From the NCBI GenBank assembly GCA_900467185.1, contig UBPA01000023.1, positions 124,001 through 188,000 on the forward strand: DNA of 64,000 bases, in the 5' to 3' direction. The stretch is from Hyphomicrobiales bacterium. Its GTDB lineage: Bacteria > Pseudomonadota > Alphaproteobacteria > Rhizobiales > Rhizobiaceae. Every line of letters starts with the position of its first letter. Position 1 is the first letter of the stretch. A program made the translations under genes and the position numbers. Under the pieces are notes generated by a model. The model was not told the DNA's origin. It saw nothing but the letters and a program-made list of their open reading frames with translations, and searched no databases. Of this stretch, positions 23,451-34,118 are shown piece after piece.

Positions 23451-25502
23451 ATGTCCAGCGATCCCCTCTTGCAGCCCTACACCCTGAAGCACCTCACGCT
23501 GCGCAACCGCATCATCGTGACGTCGCACGAGCCGGCCTATCCCGAGGACGGCATGCCGAAGGAGCGGTATCGCGCCTATACGGTGGAGCGGGCCAAGGGC
23601 GGCGTCGCGCTGACCATGACGGCGGGATCGGCCGCCGTGTCGAAGGACAGCCCGCCGGTCTTCAACAACCTGCTCGCCTACAAGGACGAGATCGTGCCCT
23701 ACATCCGCGAGATGACGGATGCCGTGCACGAGGAGGGTGCGGCGATCATGATCCAGCTCACCCATCTCGGCCGGCGGACGCGCTGGGACAAGGGCGACTG
23801 GCTGCCGGTCCTCGCCCCCTCGCATCAGCGGGAGGCCGCCCACCGCGCCTTTCCGAAGAAGCTCGAGGACTGGGACATCGCCCGCGTGATCGCCGACTTC
23901 GCCGATGCCGCCGAGCGCATGAAGGCCGGCGGCATGGACGGCGTCGAGCTGGAGGCCTACGGACACCTCATCGACCAGTTCACCTCGCCCGTGACCAACG
24001 AACTCGACGGCCCCTATGGCGCCGCCTCGCTCGACACGCGCCTGCGCTTCTGTCTCGACGTGTTCCGGGCCATGCGCGCTCGCGTGGGCGACGATTTCAT
24101 TCTCGGCGTGCGCTATACGGCGGACGAGTGTCTTCCCGGCGGCACGGGACAGGCCGAAGGGCTGGAGATCTCGCGCCGCCTGCGCGACAGCGGCCTCATC
24201 GACTATCTCAACGTCATTCGCGGCCATATCGACACCGATCCCGGCCTCACCGACGTGATCCCCATCCAGGGCATGGCCAATTCCCCGCATCTCGACTTCG
24301 CCGGGCAGATCCGGGCGGCGACCAATTTCCCCACCTTCCACGCCGCCAAGATCCCCGATGTCGCCACCGCCCGCCACGCGATCGCCAGCGGCAAGGTCGA
24401 CATGGTCGGCATGACGCGGGCGCACATGACCGACCCGCATATCGTGCGCAAGATCATCGAGAAGCGCGAGGAGGATATCCGCCCCTGCGTCGGTGCCAAT
24501 TACTGTCTCGACCGGATCTACCAGGGCGGCATGGCCTTCTGCATCCACAATGCGGCGACGGGCCGCGAGGAGACCATGCCGCATGCGATCCCCGAAGCGG
24601 AAACGAAGCGCCGGATCGTCATCGTCGGCGCCGGACCCGCGGGGCTGGAGGCCGCCCGCGTTTCGGCCGAGCGCGGCCATGCGGTCGTCGTCTTCGAGGC
24701 GGCCAGCCAGCCCGGCGGCCAGATCCGCCTCACCGCCCGCAGCGCGCGCCGCCGCGAGATGATGAGCATCATCGACTGGCGCATGGCCCAGTGCGAAAAG
24801 CACGGCGTCACCTTCCATTTCAACAGCTGGGCGGATGCCGACACGATCGCGGCGGAAAAGCCCGACGTCGTCATCATCGCCACCGGCGGCCTGCCGCACA
24901 CGGAGGTGCTGACGGCCGGCAACGATCTCGTGGTCTCCTCCTGGGACATCATTTCCGGCGATGTGAAGCCGGGCACGAACGTGCTCGTCTTCGACGACGC
25001 CGGCGACCATGCCGGCCTTCAGGCCGCCGAGATCATCGCGGCCTCGGGCGCCAGGGTCGAGATCATGACGCCGGACCGCGCCTTCGCGCCGGAGGTGATG
25101 GCCATGAACCTCGTGCCCTATATGCGCTCGCTGCAGGCGCTCGACGCCACCTTCACCGTCACCTACAGGCTGCAGGCCGCGGAGCGGCGCGGCAACACCC
25201 TCGTCGCCCGCGTCGGCAGCGATTACGGCGGCGATCTGAGCCTCGGGGCCAAGGAGCGCATCGTCGACCAGATCGTCGTCAACCACGGCACCATCCCGCT
25301 CGACGACCTCTATTTCGACCTCCGCCCCGGCTCCACCAATCTCGGCGAAGTCGCCTACGACGCCCTTATCGCCGGCACACCCCAGACGGTGACCCGCAAC
25401 CCCGCAGGCACCTACCAGCTCTTCCGCATCGGCGACTCCGTGGCGGCGCGCAACACGCATGCGGCGATCTACGATGCGCTTCGGCTGGCGAAGGATTTGT
25501 GA
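23451..25502 (+). CDS. Dimethylglycine / N-methylproline demethylase-family flavoenzyme
   Basis: A 683-aa enzyme with an N-terminal old-yellow-enzyme (FMN, TIM barrel, about 1-350) domain and a C-terminal FAD/NAD domain (about 380-683; GAGPAGLEAARVSAERGHAV). Between them are the iron-sulfur cysteines CVGANYCLDRIYQGGMAFC. The opening RNRIIVTSHEPAYPEDGMPK, IQLTHLGRRTRWD and the ending VAARNTHAAIYDALRLAKDL match the DgcA / HpbA-StcD group, which removes methyl groups from dimethylglycine or N-methylproline. The adjacent betaine-type transporter and TetR regulator support a quaternary/tertiary amine substrate; which one is not decidable here. Confidence 0.82.
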   Translation: MSSDPLLQPYTLKHLTLRNRIIVTSHEPAYPEDGMPKERYRAYTVERAKGGVALTMTAGSAAVSKDSPPVFNNLLAYKDEIVPYIREMTDAVHEEGAAIMIQLTHLGRRTRWDKGDWLPVLAPSHQREAAHRAFPKKLEDWDIARVIADFADAAERMKAGGMDGVELEAYGHLIDQFTSPVTNELDGPYGAASLDTRLRFCLDVFRAMRARVGDDFILGVRYTADECLPGGTGQAEGLEISRRLRDSGLIDYLNVIRGHIDTDPGLTDVIPIQGMANSPHLDFAGQIRAATNFPTFHAAKIPDVATARHAIASGKVDMVGMTRAHMTDPHIVRKIIEKREEDIRPCVGANYCLDRIYQGGMAFCIHNAATGREETMPHAIPEAETKRRIVIVGAGPAGLEAARVSAERGHAVVVFEAASQPGGQIRLTARSARRREMMSIIDWRMAQCEKHGVTFHFNSWADADTIAAEKPDVVIIATGGLPHTEVLTAGNDLVVSSWDIISGDVKPGTNVLVFDDAGDHAGLQAAEIIAASGARVEIMTPDRAFAPEVMAMNLVPYMRSLQALDATFTVTYRLQAAERRGNTLVARVGSDYGGDLSLGAKERIVDQIVVNHGTIPLDDLYFDLRPGSTNLGEVAYDALIAGTPQTVTRNPAGTYQLFRIGDSVAARNTHAAIYDALRLAKDL

Positions 25503-25614
25503 GGCCATTGTCCGGCTGGGGTTGAAACCCCATCTGGAGCGCGACATGCGGTCATTGCGGCGGCGCGGATGAAACGCTATGCGTGGCGACGTGCATGAGC
25601 CAGGGACGAACAAG

Positions 25615-25827
25615 ATGATCAAGATCATGGTCTTGCTCCACAGCGCCGACGGTCTGGAGTGGCAGACGCCGCCGAAGGGAACAAGCCTGAAGACGCTGAG
25701 CGAAGCCGAGGAGCAGGGCTTTATCCTGATCCGCGGGGAGTACCAGAAACGCCAGTTCCGTCTGACCGAGCGGGGCCACCGCCACGTCGAACACGACCGG
25801 CAGCGCCTCGCGGCGCGCAAGCTCTGA
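25615..25827 (+). CDS. Small hypothetical protein
   Basis: A 70-aa cytoplasmic protein from the chosen ATG (AGGGA about 7 nt upstream; an ATG at 25579 would add 12 residues). Sequence has strand-helix character, MVLLHSADGLEWQTPPKGTS and GFILIRGEYQKRQFRLTERG, ending HRHVEHDRQRLAARKL. The RLTERGHRHVE part resembles the wing and end helix of small winged-helix proteins, but no family is recognised. No function assigned. Confidence 0.5.
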   Translation: MIKIMVLLHSADGLEWQTPPKGTSLKTLSEAEEQGFILIRGEYQKRQFRLTERGHRHVEHDRQRLAARKL

Positions 25828-26028
25828 GCGGCCATGACGTGCCCAAGAACGGGCAGGAAACGCCTCGGATCGTACGCGGTATGACCGTGTGATGAGGGAG
25901 CTCGAACGCGGCAACATCGCTCACGATCGACGGCGGGCGTAAGCTTTTGTCTGCATCCGCCGTCATTATCTCTTGCGACAGTAGTCCGGCCCGCGAACTG
26001 GTAGAACGGCGGGCCCCATCGTTGTCGT

Positions 26029-26106
26029 TCAGAAATCCTCCGACGTCTCCTTGATCGCGGCGTTGCCGGATAAGGCCTGCGCATCCGGTGCCTGGACGGC
26101 GCTTTC
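26029..26106 (-). pseudogene. C-terminal remnant of a second chemoreceptor
   Basis: On the minus strand, 25 codons read ALSGNAAIKETSEDF and then stop. The intact chemoreceptor just downstream ends [14 protein letters not shown]. The same Gly-Asn-Ala-Ala...Glu-x-Phe pattern identifies this as the leftover tail of a related receptor whose body has been lost. The tryptophan of the CheR/CheB-docking pentapeptide (SWEEF) is replaced by Ser (TSEDF). No upstream receptor sequence remains in this frame. Confidence 0.5.
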
Positions 26107-26118
26107 CGGCGCTATCTG

Positions 26119-26469
26119 ATGCGTGGCGCGCCGCTCTGCAATGCGCACGGTGCCGTGCGGGCGTGGATCGGCGTGCTCATCGAAACGGCGCCGCTGCCGT
26201 CTGCGGCGTCGCGCCTGGCGGCCATCCAGGCGCTGGACGGCGCCCATATCCGGGCGGCGCGGGCGCTTCTGGACTGGAGCGTGGAAGATCTGTCGGCGAA
26301 GGCCGGCGTCTCCGTCTCCACCATCCGGCGGCTGGAACATGGCACGGGGAACCGCACGCGGCTGCCGCATGTCGAGGCGCTTCGCGAGGCCCTGCAGACG
26401 GGCGGCGTCCGCGTCGGCCTCGGTTCGCAGGGCGAGATCGCGGTCAGCCTCGGCCGGCGCGAGGGCTGA
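26119..26469 (+). CDS. XRE-type helix-turn-helix protein
   Basis: A 116-aa protein with a Cro/C1-type domain at about residues 40-95: HIRAARALLDWSVEDLSAKA, GVSVSTIRRLEHG and LPHVEALREALQTGGVRV. This is the short alphaproteobacterial single-domain type. The ~40 residues before it are unlike the family, which normally starts near the first helix, but no in-frame start codon fits closer. It lies antisense between a lost receptor tail and the intact chemoreceptor, so it may have arrived with a rearrangement. Target unknown. Confidence 0.6.
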   Translation: MRGAPLCNAHGAVRAWIGVLIETAPLPSAASRLAAIQALDGAHIRAARALLDWSVEDLSAKAGVSVSTIRRLEHGTGNRTRLPHVEALREALQTGGVRVGLGSQGEIAVSLGRREG

Positions 26470-26535
26470 GCGCCCGTGCCGGGTGAGACGGGGCGGCCCG
26501 AGGGTGCGGCCGCTGCGCGCGCCTGTCCGGACGGC

Positions 26536-28893
26536 TCAGAACTCTTCCCAGCTTTCCTGCAGCGCGGCGTTGCCGGCGACGGCGCGGGTGACCTGTGCGG
26601 CGGGCTGCCGGACGGGTGCGGCGGCGGTGTGCGGGGCTGGACGGCCGGCCGCGCCCCCTGATGCGCGCGGGGCTGCCCGCGTCGGGGCCGGGCTGGCCGC
26701 CATCGCCGTGGCGGTGTGGCGCAAAGCTGTGCCCAGCTGGAACTGCCCGATCAGCGCGCGCAGCCGGCCGCTTTCCGTAGCGAGCGTCGCGCCGGCCGCG
26801 CTGGTCTCCTCGACCATGGCCGCGTTCTGCTGGGTAACCTGGTCCATCTGGTTGACGGCCGTGTTGACCTCGGCCAGACCGACCGACTGTTCGCCCGCCG
26901 ATGTGGCGATCGAGGCCATGTGCTGGTTGACGGTGATGATGTAGCCCTCGATCAGCCGCAGCGCCTCGCCCGTGTCGCTGACCAGCCGGACGCCGTTCTG
27001 CACTTCGTTGGAGGAGGTGCGGATGAGGTCCTTGATGTCCTTGGCGGCCTTGGCCGAGCGCTGGGCAAGCTCGCGCACTTCCTGCGCGACGACGGCGAAG
27101 CCCTTGCCCGCCTCCCCTGCCCGCGCCGCTTCCACGCCGGCATTCAGTGCCAGAAGATTGGTCTGGAAGGCGATTTCGTCGATGACACCGATGATGTTGG
27201 AGACCTCGTTGGACGAGGCCTCGATCTTCTGCATCGCATCCACCGCATTGGCGACGACGCGACCGGACTGCGCCGCACTGTCATTGGCGAGAATGGCGAC
27301 CTTGCGGGCCTCGTCGGCGCGCTTGGAGGAATTGGCGACGTTGACGGTGATCTGGTCGAGGGCGGCGGCGGTTTCCTCCAGCGATGCGGCTTGTTGCTCG
27401 GTGCGCTTCGAGAGATCGTCGGCGCTGCTGCTGACCTCGCGGCTGCCGGTGTCGATGGCGTCCGTCGCCTGCGCCACAGCCGCGAGCGTCTGCGACAGCT
27501 GCGTCACCGCGGCGTTGAAATCGGCGCGCAGCGTTTCGAAATCGGCGGCGAAGGGCTCGGCCAGCTGGAAGGTCAGGTCGCCATCCGCCAGATGCCGCAG
27601 GCCTTCGCCCAGACCCAATGTCGCCTGCGCCATATCGGTGGCGCGCCGGCGGTCGGCCTCGGCCTTGCGCTGGCGCTCCTCCTCGCTCAGGCTGCGGTTG
27701 GCGGCGGCTTCCTGTTCCAGTCGCATGCGGGCGACGGTGCTGTCGCGCAGCACCTCCAGCGAGCGCGCCATGTCGCCGATCTCGTCTTTCGCGGTCTTGT
27801 CCGAGAGATCCGCATCCACGCGGCCCGCCGCAATCGAATTCGTCGCGGCGATGACCTTGCCGAGGCGGTTGCGGAAGCGGTTGGCGAGCGCGGTGGCGAC
27901 CGCGATCAGAAGCACGGTGGCAATGCCGACGATGATGAGCGAGGTCATGGCGAGGCTCTTTAGCCCGGCGAAAAGCGCGGGAACGGGCACGGAGACGACC
28001 GTGTACCAGGTGGTTCCCGGAAGGATGTGGACCGGCACAGCGACGGCGAGGTTCTGCGACCCGTCGGCATTGGCCATTTCCACTGGCGTGCCGGGACGCG
28101 CCACTACCTGTTCCCAGGCCGCGGCATCGAGCCCGGATTCTTTCAGCGACTTGCCGAGCAGCGCCGGATCGGGATAGGCGACGATGCTGCCGCTCTGGCT
28201 GATCAGCGCGACAAAGCCCGCACCCAGGGGTTTGAGGCTGGAGAGATCGCTGGACAGGCTGTCGAGGGCGGTATCCACACCGGTGACGCCGACAAAGCGG
28301 CCGTCCTTCTGGAGCGGCACCATGAAGGAGGTCATGAGCACGTTCTTGCCGTCGATGGCATATTGATAGGGCTCGGTGAACAAATCGCGGCCGGTCTGCT
28401 TGGGCACCTGGTAATAGTCGCCGGCGCCGGGCTTGTCGTAATCGATCAGCGGGTCGTGCAGGATGGTTTCGCCCGAGCGCGCAAAATAGGGAACGTAGCG
28501 GCCGGTCGCATCATGTCCGGGCTTGCCCTTGAACGCGGTATCCTTGCCGTCGAACGCGCCGGGCTCCCAGCCGGTGCTGACGCCGACGGCCGCGGGAGTG
28601 TCGATCAGCAGCTGGCGGAGAAACGCATCCGTCTCCTCGCGCGAGGGGGCGCCGGTCTGCGTGGCGGCGACGAGATAGGAGCGCATGTTGAAGCTGAGCG
28701 TCTTCAGCGCGCCGAAGCGGGTCTCGACATTGGCGGCGCTGGTGGCGGCCGCATTGGTCATCTCGGCGATCGAGCGCTCCCGCACCTCGTGATAGGCAAG
28801 GTAAAGAAGAATGCCGGCCGTCGCCACCGTCGTGGTGACCCCAGTGGCGACAATGGCGAACATATTGCGGCCCGTGGCCGTTTTCGGGAACAT
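26536..28893 (-). CDS. Methyl-accepting chemotaxis protein (dCache type)
   Basis: A 785-aa inner-membrane chemoreceptor. TM1 is at about 10-32, followed by a periplasmic double-Cache domain ([43 protein letters not shown]), TM2 near 315-340, HAMP ([20 protein letters not shown]) and a second HAMP-like unit ([20 protein letters not shown]). The signalling hairpin tip is intact: [20 protein letters not shown] and [21 protein letters not shown] Pro/Ala-rich tail leads to SWEEF, the docking pentapeptide for CheR/CheB. The ligand is unknown; dCache domains often bind amino acids, amines or organic acids. Confidence 0.92.
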   Translation of the reverse strand: MFPKTATGRNMFAIVATGVTTTVATAGILLYLAYHEVRERSIAEMTNAAATSAANVETRFGALKTLSFNMRSYLVAATQTGAPSREETDAFLRQLLIDTPAAVGVSTGWEPGAFDGKDTAFKGKPGHDATGRYVPYFARSGETILHDPLIDYDKPGAGDYYQVPKQTGRDLFTEPYQYAIDGKNVLMTSFMVPLQKDGRFVGVTGVDTALDSLSSDLSSLKPLGAGFVALISQSGSIVAYPDPALLGKSLKESGLDAAAWEQVVARPGTPVEMANADGSQNLAVAVPVHILPGTTWYTVVSVPVPALFAGLKSLAMTSLIIVGIATVLLIAVATALANRFRNRLGKVIAATNSIAAGRVDADLSDKTAKDEIGDMARSLEVLRDSTVARMRLEQEAAANRSLSEEERQRKAEADRRRATDMAQATLGLGEGLRHLADGDLTFQLAEPFAADFETLRADFNAAVTQLSQTLAAVAQATDAIDTGSREVSSSADDLSKRTEQQAASLEETAAALDQITVNVANSSKRADEARKVAILANDSAAQSGRVVANAVDAMQKIEASSNEVSNIIGVIDEIAFQTNLLALNAGVEAARAGEAGKGFAVVAQEVRELAQRSAKAAKDIKDLIRTSSNEVQNGVRLVSDTGEALRLIEGYIITVNQHMASIATSAGEQSVGLAEVNTAVNQMDQVTQQNAAMVEETSAAGATLATESGRLRALIGQFQLGTALRHTATAMAASPAPTRAAPRASGGAAGRPAPHTAAAPVRQPAAQVTRAVAGNAALQESWEEF

Positions 28894-29214
28894 CCGTCGT
28901 CTCCAAACGAGGTCTTTGCTTCAAAGGTTCAACGATAGACTTGGGCACGCCCTCGGCGGGGACGGCACGGCTCTGTCCATTCTCGCTGTTTTACAAAGGT
29001 TTGGTTGAAATAGGCTTAACGCAACCGTCGCACCGTGATGCGGTCAAGACGTGTGGCGGCGTTCACCGTGATGCCGCGAAGTCTACCCGATATTTAGGGT
29101 GGGAACGCCTGTTACATCCCGCAGGACATCCGGGGAAAGACACGGTGCGACCGAAGGCACACTTTGTTGCCCCCTCCCCTCTTCTTGTCCGCGCCGCACG
29201 TGGGCGAGCGCCGG
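28894..29214. other. Intergenic region with the chemoreceptor promoter
   Basis: This 321-bp region upstream of the leftward chemoreceptor has a CTTGAC -35-like sequence on the minus strand near 29043-29048. No gene or repeat was recognised. Confidence 0.4.
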
Positions 29215-29493
29215 TCAGGGACGATCGGGCTGCCGCGCCGCCGCGCGTCGTTCGGCGTGAACGAGCAGCCGGCCAAGCGCCATCAGCGCGATGCCGATGG
29301 GCACGGCGGGCGTGGTGGTGAGCGTCTGCAGGGCGGCGAGGAAGAAATAGGGGTGTATGTCGGTGATCAGCGCAAGGGGCACGAGACTGGCGACAAAGAT
29401 CAGGAGACCCGCAAGGATGGTCGCCCCACCAGGAGACCGCAGGCAGCCGAGGAGGAGAAGGAGCAGGAAGAGGATGGCGACGAGGGTTCCCAT
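29215..29493 (-). CDS. Small inner-membrane hypothetical protein
   Basis: A 92-aa protein with three likely membrane segments: GTLVAILFLLLLLLGCL, ATILAGLLIFVASLVPLALI and a third around PAVPIGIALMALGRLLV. The C-terminus is basic and soluble (HAERRAAARQPDRP). AAAGG precedes the ATG at 29493; an upstream ATG at 29604 is less likely. No family recognised. Confidence 0.5.
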   Translation of the reverse strand: MGTLVAILFLLLLLLGCLRSPGGATILAGLLIFVASLVPLALITDIHPYFFLAALQTLTTTPAVPIGIALMALGRLLVHAERRAAARQPDRP

Positions 29494-29660
29494 GACAGCC
29501 TTTCGCAAGGTTCGGACCGTTCGCCATTGAACCCTCGCAACGGGAGAAAGGCAAGACTGCGAGGGTTTCGCGGCGACCGGTCCGGGTTCCGGGAGGATCG
29601 GCATGCCGATACCCTCGGCGCCATGCCTGACGCGACGAGGTTTTGCGCGCGGCCATCACG

Positions 29661-29701
29661 ACCCTCCGTCGGTCCGGGTCGAGCCCGGACCGACGGAGGG
29701 T
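29661..29701. terminator. Large perfect hairpin downstream of thiC
   Basis: ACCCTCCGTCGGTCCGGG (29661-29678) is exactly complementary to 29684-29701 around TCGAG: an 18-bp stem with no mismatch. It lies about 75 bp after the thiC stop and probably ends that transcript; it could also be a dispersed palindromic element. Confidence 0.55.
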
Positions 29702-29775
29702 GTGAACCCGCCTTCAGACCACGTCGTTATGGACAGCAGCTCTCGGGTATTGGAAGGCCATCGACCGGAACCCTC

Positions 29776-31722
<1,947 letters not shown>

Positions 31723-31815
31723 TCACCGTCCCTCCGCCAGTATGAACTGGATCAGGTTCAACGGGTCACTGCGCGCATAGCAGTATCTCAGCCCCTTGGC
31801 GGGACCCCCCTGGTG
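31723..31815 (-). promoter_or_regulatory. TPP (THI-box) riboswitch
   Basis: Reading the minus strand, the leader contains GGGGCTGAGATACTGC and later GTTGAACCTGATCCAG followed by TTCATACTGGCGGAGGGA, the two conserved halves of the thiamine-pyrophosphate aptamer, closed by CACC...GGTG. It ends about 100 nt before the thiC start and should shut the gene off when TPP is high. Confidence 0.95.
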
Positions 31816-31987
31816 AATATGCGGAGGGTTGCATGGAGCCGTGGCATGGTCAAGCCGGCTTTTGCCGACGGCGATCGGCCGTTGTGCGGCGGATGGCGCC
31901 CGTTCGATCACCGCCGTGAATCGATCGGCCCGCATCGATTCATAAGTGTCGTTGGACCACGGCGTCCCGGCGCGAGACTCTCTGTCC

Positions 31988-32263
31988 ATGACCCACGCAT
32001 CCTACCGCCTGCATCTGGAACGCTGCGACTCCGCGCGCAACATGGCGCGCTTCTACGCGCTGTCGCTCGAGCCCTCGCTCTTCGGCGAGATCGTGCTGGT
32101 GCGCCGCTGGGGACGGATCGGCGCGCCCGGGCGGTCGCGCCTCGAGGTCTTCGCCGACGAGCGGGCAGCGGTAACGGCAATGATGGCGCTGCTGCGGCAG
32201 AAGCGGGCGCGCGGCTATGCGGTGGGGCAGTGGGGTTTGCGGCCGGTGGCGCGGCCGAGTTGA
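31988..32263 (+). CDS. Stand-alone WGR domain protein
   Basis: A 91-aa protein consisting almost only of a WGR domain: RLHLERCDSARNMARFYALS, VLVRRWGRIGAPGRSRLEVF, which includes the name-giving Trp-Gly-Arg. WGR domains bind nucleic-acid ends in PARPs and occur singly in many rhizobial replicons. The start at 31988 precedes MTHASYRLHL; an earlier ATG at 31946 is possible. Its TGA stop codon lies inside the first parS palindrome, directly upstream of repABC. Role unknown; DNA-related function is inferred from the domain. Confidence 0.8.
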   Translation: MTHASYRLHLERCDSARNMARFYALSLEPSLFGEIVLVRRWGRIGAPGRSRLEVFADERAAVTAMMALLRQKRARGYAVGQWGLRPVARPS

Positions 32264-32274
32264 CAGCTGTCAAC
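32259..32274. other. parS centromere site 1
   Basis: GTTGACAGCTGTCAAC, a perfect 16-bp palindrome fitting the repABC parS consensus GTT-N4-GC-N4-AAC that RepB binds. It overlaps the stop codon of the WGR gene, about 470 bp upstream of repA. Confidence 0.85.
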
Positions 32275-32313
32275 TTTCGTTAGGGCGCAATGCAATTCGC
32301 CCCGGTGCCAGAA

Positions 32314-32329
32314 GTTGACAGCTGTCAAC
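32314..32329. other. parS centromere site 2
   Basis: Second identical GTTGACAGCTGTCAAC, 55 bp from site 1 and extended symmetrically to AAGTTG...CAACTT. Two sites upstream of repA suggest that the RepA/RepB complex both partitions the replicon and represses the repABC promoter from here. Confidence 0.85.
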
Positions 32330-32742
32330 TTTAATGGCGGCCGCTCCCGGGGGAAAAAAAACGGCGAATCCGCCTTGTTCTTCAATGTCGCCGGCATGTC
32401 TTTTTCCCCGCGTCTCGCCGATCACCTATCGTGTCGGGGCTGCAAGGCCGGAAAAGGCGGTGCCGGAGCGCTGTGGACAGGGAGAAGGATTCAGATTTGG
32501 GCACCCAGAAATCGCTTGACGCGACTCAGCAACAGACCTCAACCTCTAACGGCTGGAGACGGATATCGACGGCTCCGGCGTAACAGGCCTTCCCCTCTGT
32601 AGATGACGCGCCCGGACGTATACACTGACGCATGAGAATCGCCGCCGACGGCACCAACCGGACGACATGATCGGCCATTCGCCCACAGGACACCAGTGCG
32701 GCGAAAGCCCGTAAGTTCGGAAACGATGAGGAAAGATACGAC

Positions 32743-34014
32743 ATGGCCCCAACGGCCCACACGACACGCACCGGCCCGAAAGACGCGGCGCCGGCACCAT
32801 CGGCGGATCTGACGATCGCGGCGGATGCGAGCGCGTTGTCGGAACAGCTGAAGGCGATGCGCGAGCGGCTGTTTCCGCCGACCTCGACGAAGACGCTGCG
32901 ATCGTTCTCCTCCGGCGAGGCGGCCAAGCTGATTGGTGTTTCCGACGGCTATCTGCGCCAGCTGTCGCTCGCCGGCGAGGGGCCGCAGCCGGAAACCGGC
33001 GCCGGCGGGCGGCGCTTCTACTCGCTTGCCGATATCAACGCGCTGCGCCTGCACCTGTCGGAACAAGCGCTTGCCAAGGGCAATGCCGCCAAGGCGCGGG
33101 CCTATCTGCCGCGGCGGGATGCGGCGGCCGGCGAACGGCTGCAGGTCATCTCCGTCACCAATTTCAAGGGCGGCTCCGGCAAGACCACGTCGGCCGTGCA
33201 TCTGGCACAATATCTGGCGCTGACCGGCCACCGGGTCCTGGCCATCGACCTCGATCCGCAGGCTTCTCTTTCGGCGCTCTTCGGCTACCAGCCGGAGCTC
33301 GATCTGACCGGAAACGACACGCTCTACGGCGCCATCCGCTACGATGCCGAGCAGCGGCCGCTGTCCGACGTGATCCGCCAGACCTATTTTCCCGGTCTCG
33401 ACCTCGTGCCCGGCAATATCGAGCTGCAGGAATTCGAGCATGTGACGCCGCAGGCGCTGGCCGACCGGCAGTCCGGCCGGGAAGGGGCAACGGGGGGAGG
33501 GCCCCTGTTCTTCGCCCGCATCCAGGCGGTGCTCGACACGGTGGAGGCGGATTACGACGTGGTCGTGATCGATTGCCCGCCGCAACTCGGCTATCTCACC
33601 CTATCGGCGCTCTGCGCCTCCACCTCCGTCATCGTCACCGTGCATCCGCAGATGCTGGACATCGCCTCAATGAACCAGTTCCTGTTCATGACGGCCGACT
33701 TGCTGTCGGTCGTGCGGGATGCCGGGGGCACGCTGAATTTCGATTTCCTGCGCTACCTCGTCACCCGGTTCGAGCCGAATGATGGACCGCAGGCGCAGAT
33801 CGTCGGCTTCATGCGCTCTCTGTTCGGCGAGCGCGTGCTGACGGCCCCCATGGTGAAATCGACCGCCGTGTCGGATGCCGGTCTCACCAAGCAGACACTC
33901 TACGAAGTCGGCCGCGAGAACTTTACCCGCGCGACCTACGACCGGGCGGTGGAATCGATGAATGCCGTCAACAGCGAGATCGAAGCGCTGGTGCATGCGG
34001 TTTGGAGCCGCTGA
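32743..34014 (+). CDS. repA: Plasmid partitioning ATPase RepA (ParA family)
   Basis: A 423-aa Walker-type ATPase that positions replicon copies with RepB and represses the operon. The N-terminal ~110 residues form a DNA-binding part with a MerR-like helix-turn-helix (FSSGEAAKLIGVSDGYLRQL; GRRFYSLADINALRLHLSEQ). The deviant Walker A KGGSGKTT is at residues 143-150 in VTNFKGGSGKTTSAVHLAQY; Walker A' is IDLDPQASLSALFG and Walker B VVIDCPPQLGYLTL. Length is typical of repABC RepA. AGGAAAG precedes the ATG. First gene of repABC. Confidence 0.95.
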   Translation: MAPTAHTTRTGPKDAAPAPSADLTIAADASALSEQLKAMRERLFPPTSTKTLRSFSSGEAAKLIGVSDGYLRQLSLAGEGPQPETGAGGRRFYSLADINALRLHLSEQALAKGNAAKARAYLPRRDAAAGERLQVISVTNFKGGSGKTTSAVHLAQYLALTGHRVLAIDLDPQASLSALFGYQPELDLTGNDTLYGAIRYDAEQRPLSDVIRQTYFPGLDLVPGNIELQEFEHVTPQALADRQSGREGATGGGPLFFARIQAVLDTVEADYDVVVIDCPPQLGYLTLSALCASTSVIVTVHPQMLDIASMNQFLFMTADLLSVVRDAGGTLNFDFLRYLVTRFEPNDGPQAQIVGFMRSLFGERVLTAPMVKSTAVSDAGLTKQTLYEVGRENFTRATYDRAVESMNAVNSEIEALVHAVWSR

Positions 34015-34118
34015 CGGAAACGTGCGACCGGCCATGGGGCGAGTGGTCCCGGGGTTGGTCGGATTGGCATGCAGGTGAAGCGAGAGGCCTCCGGGCCGGA
34101 ATCGCGGGAAGGAACGGG

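Noticed and set aside
23337-26084. 915-codon minus-strand open frame opposite the demethylase-like gene
   Set aside because: Fully antisense to a protein with FMN, iron-sulfur and FAD motifs; no domain of its own is recognisable.
34015-34118. parS or antisense RNA in the repA-repB gap
   Set aside because: This gap is the parS location in some repABC plasmids, but no GTT-N4-GC-N4-AAC palindrome or hairpin with T-tract is present here.
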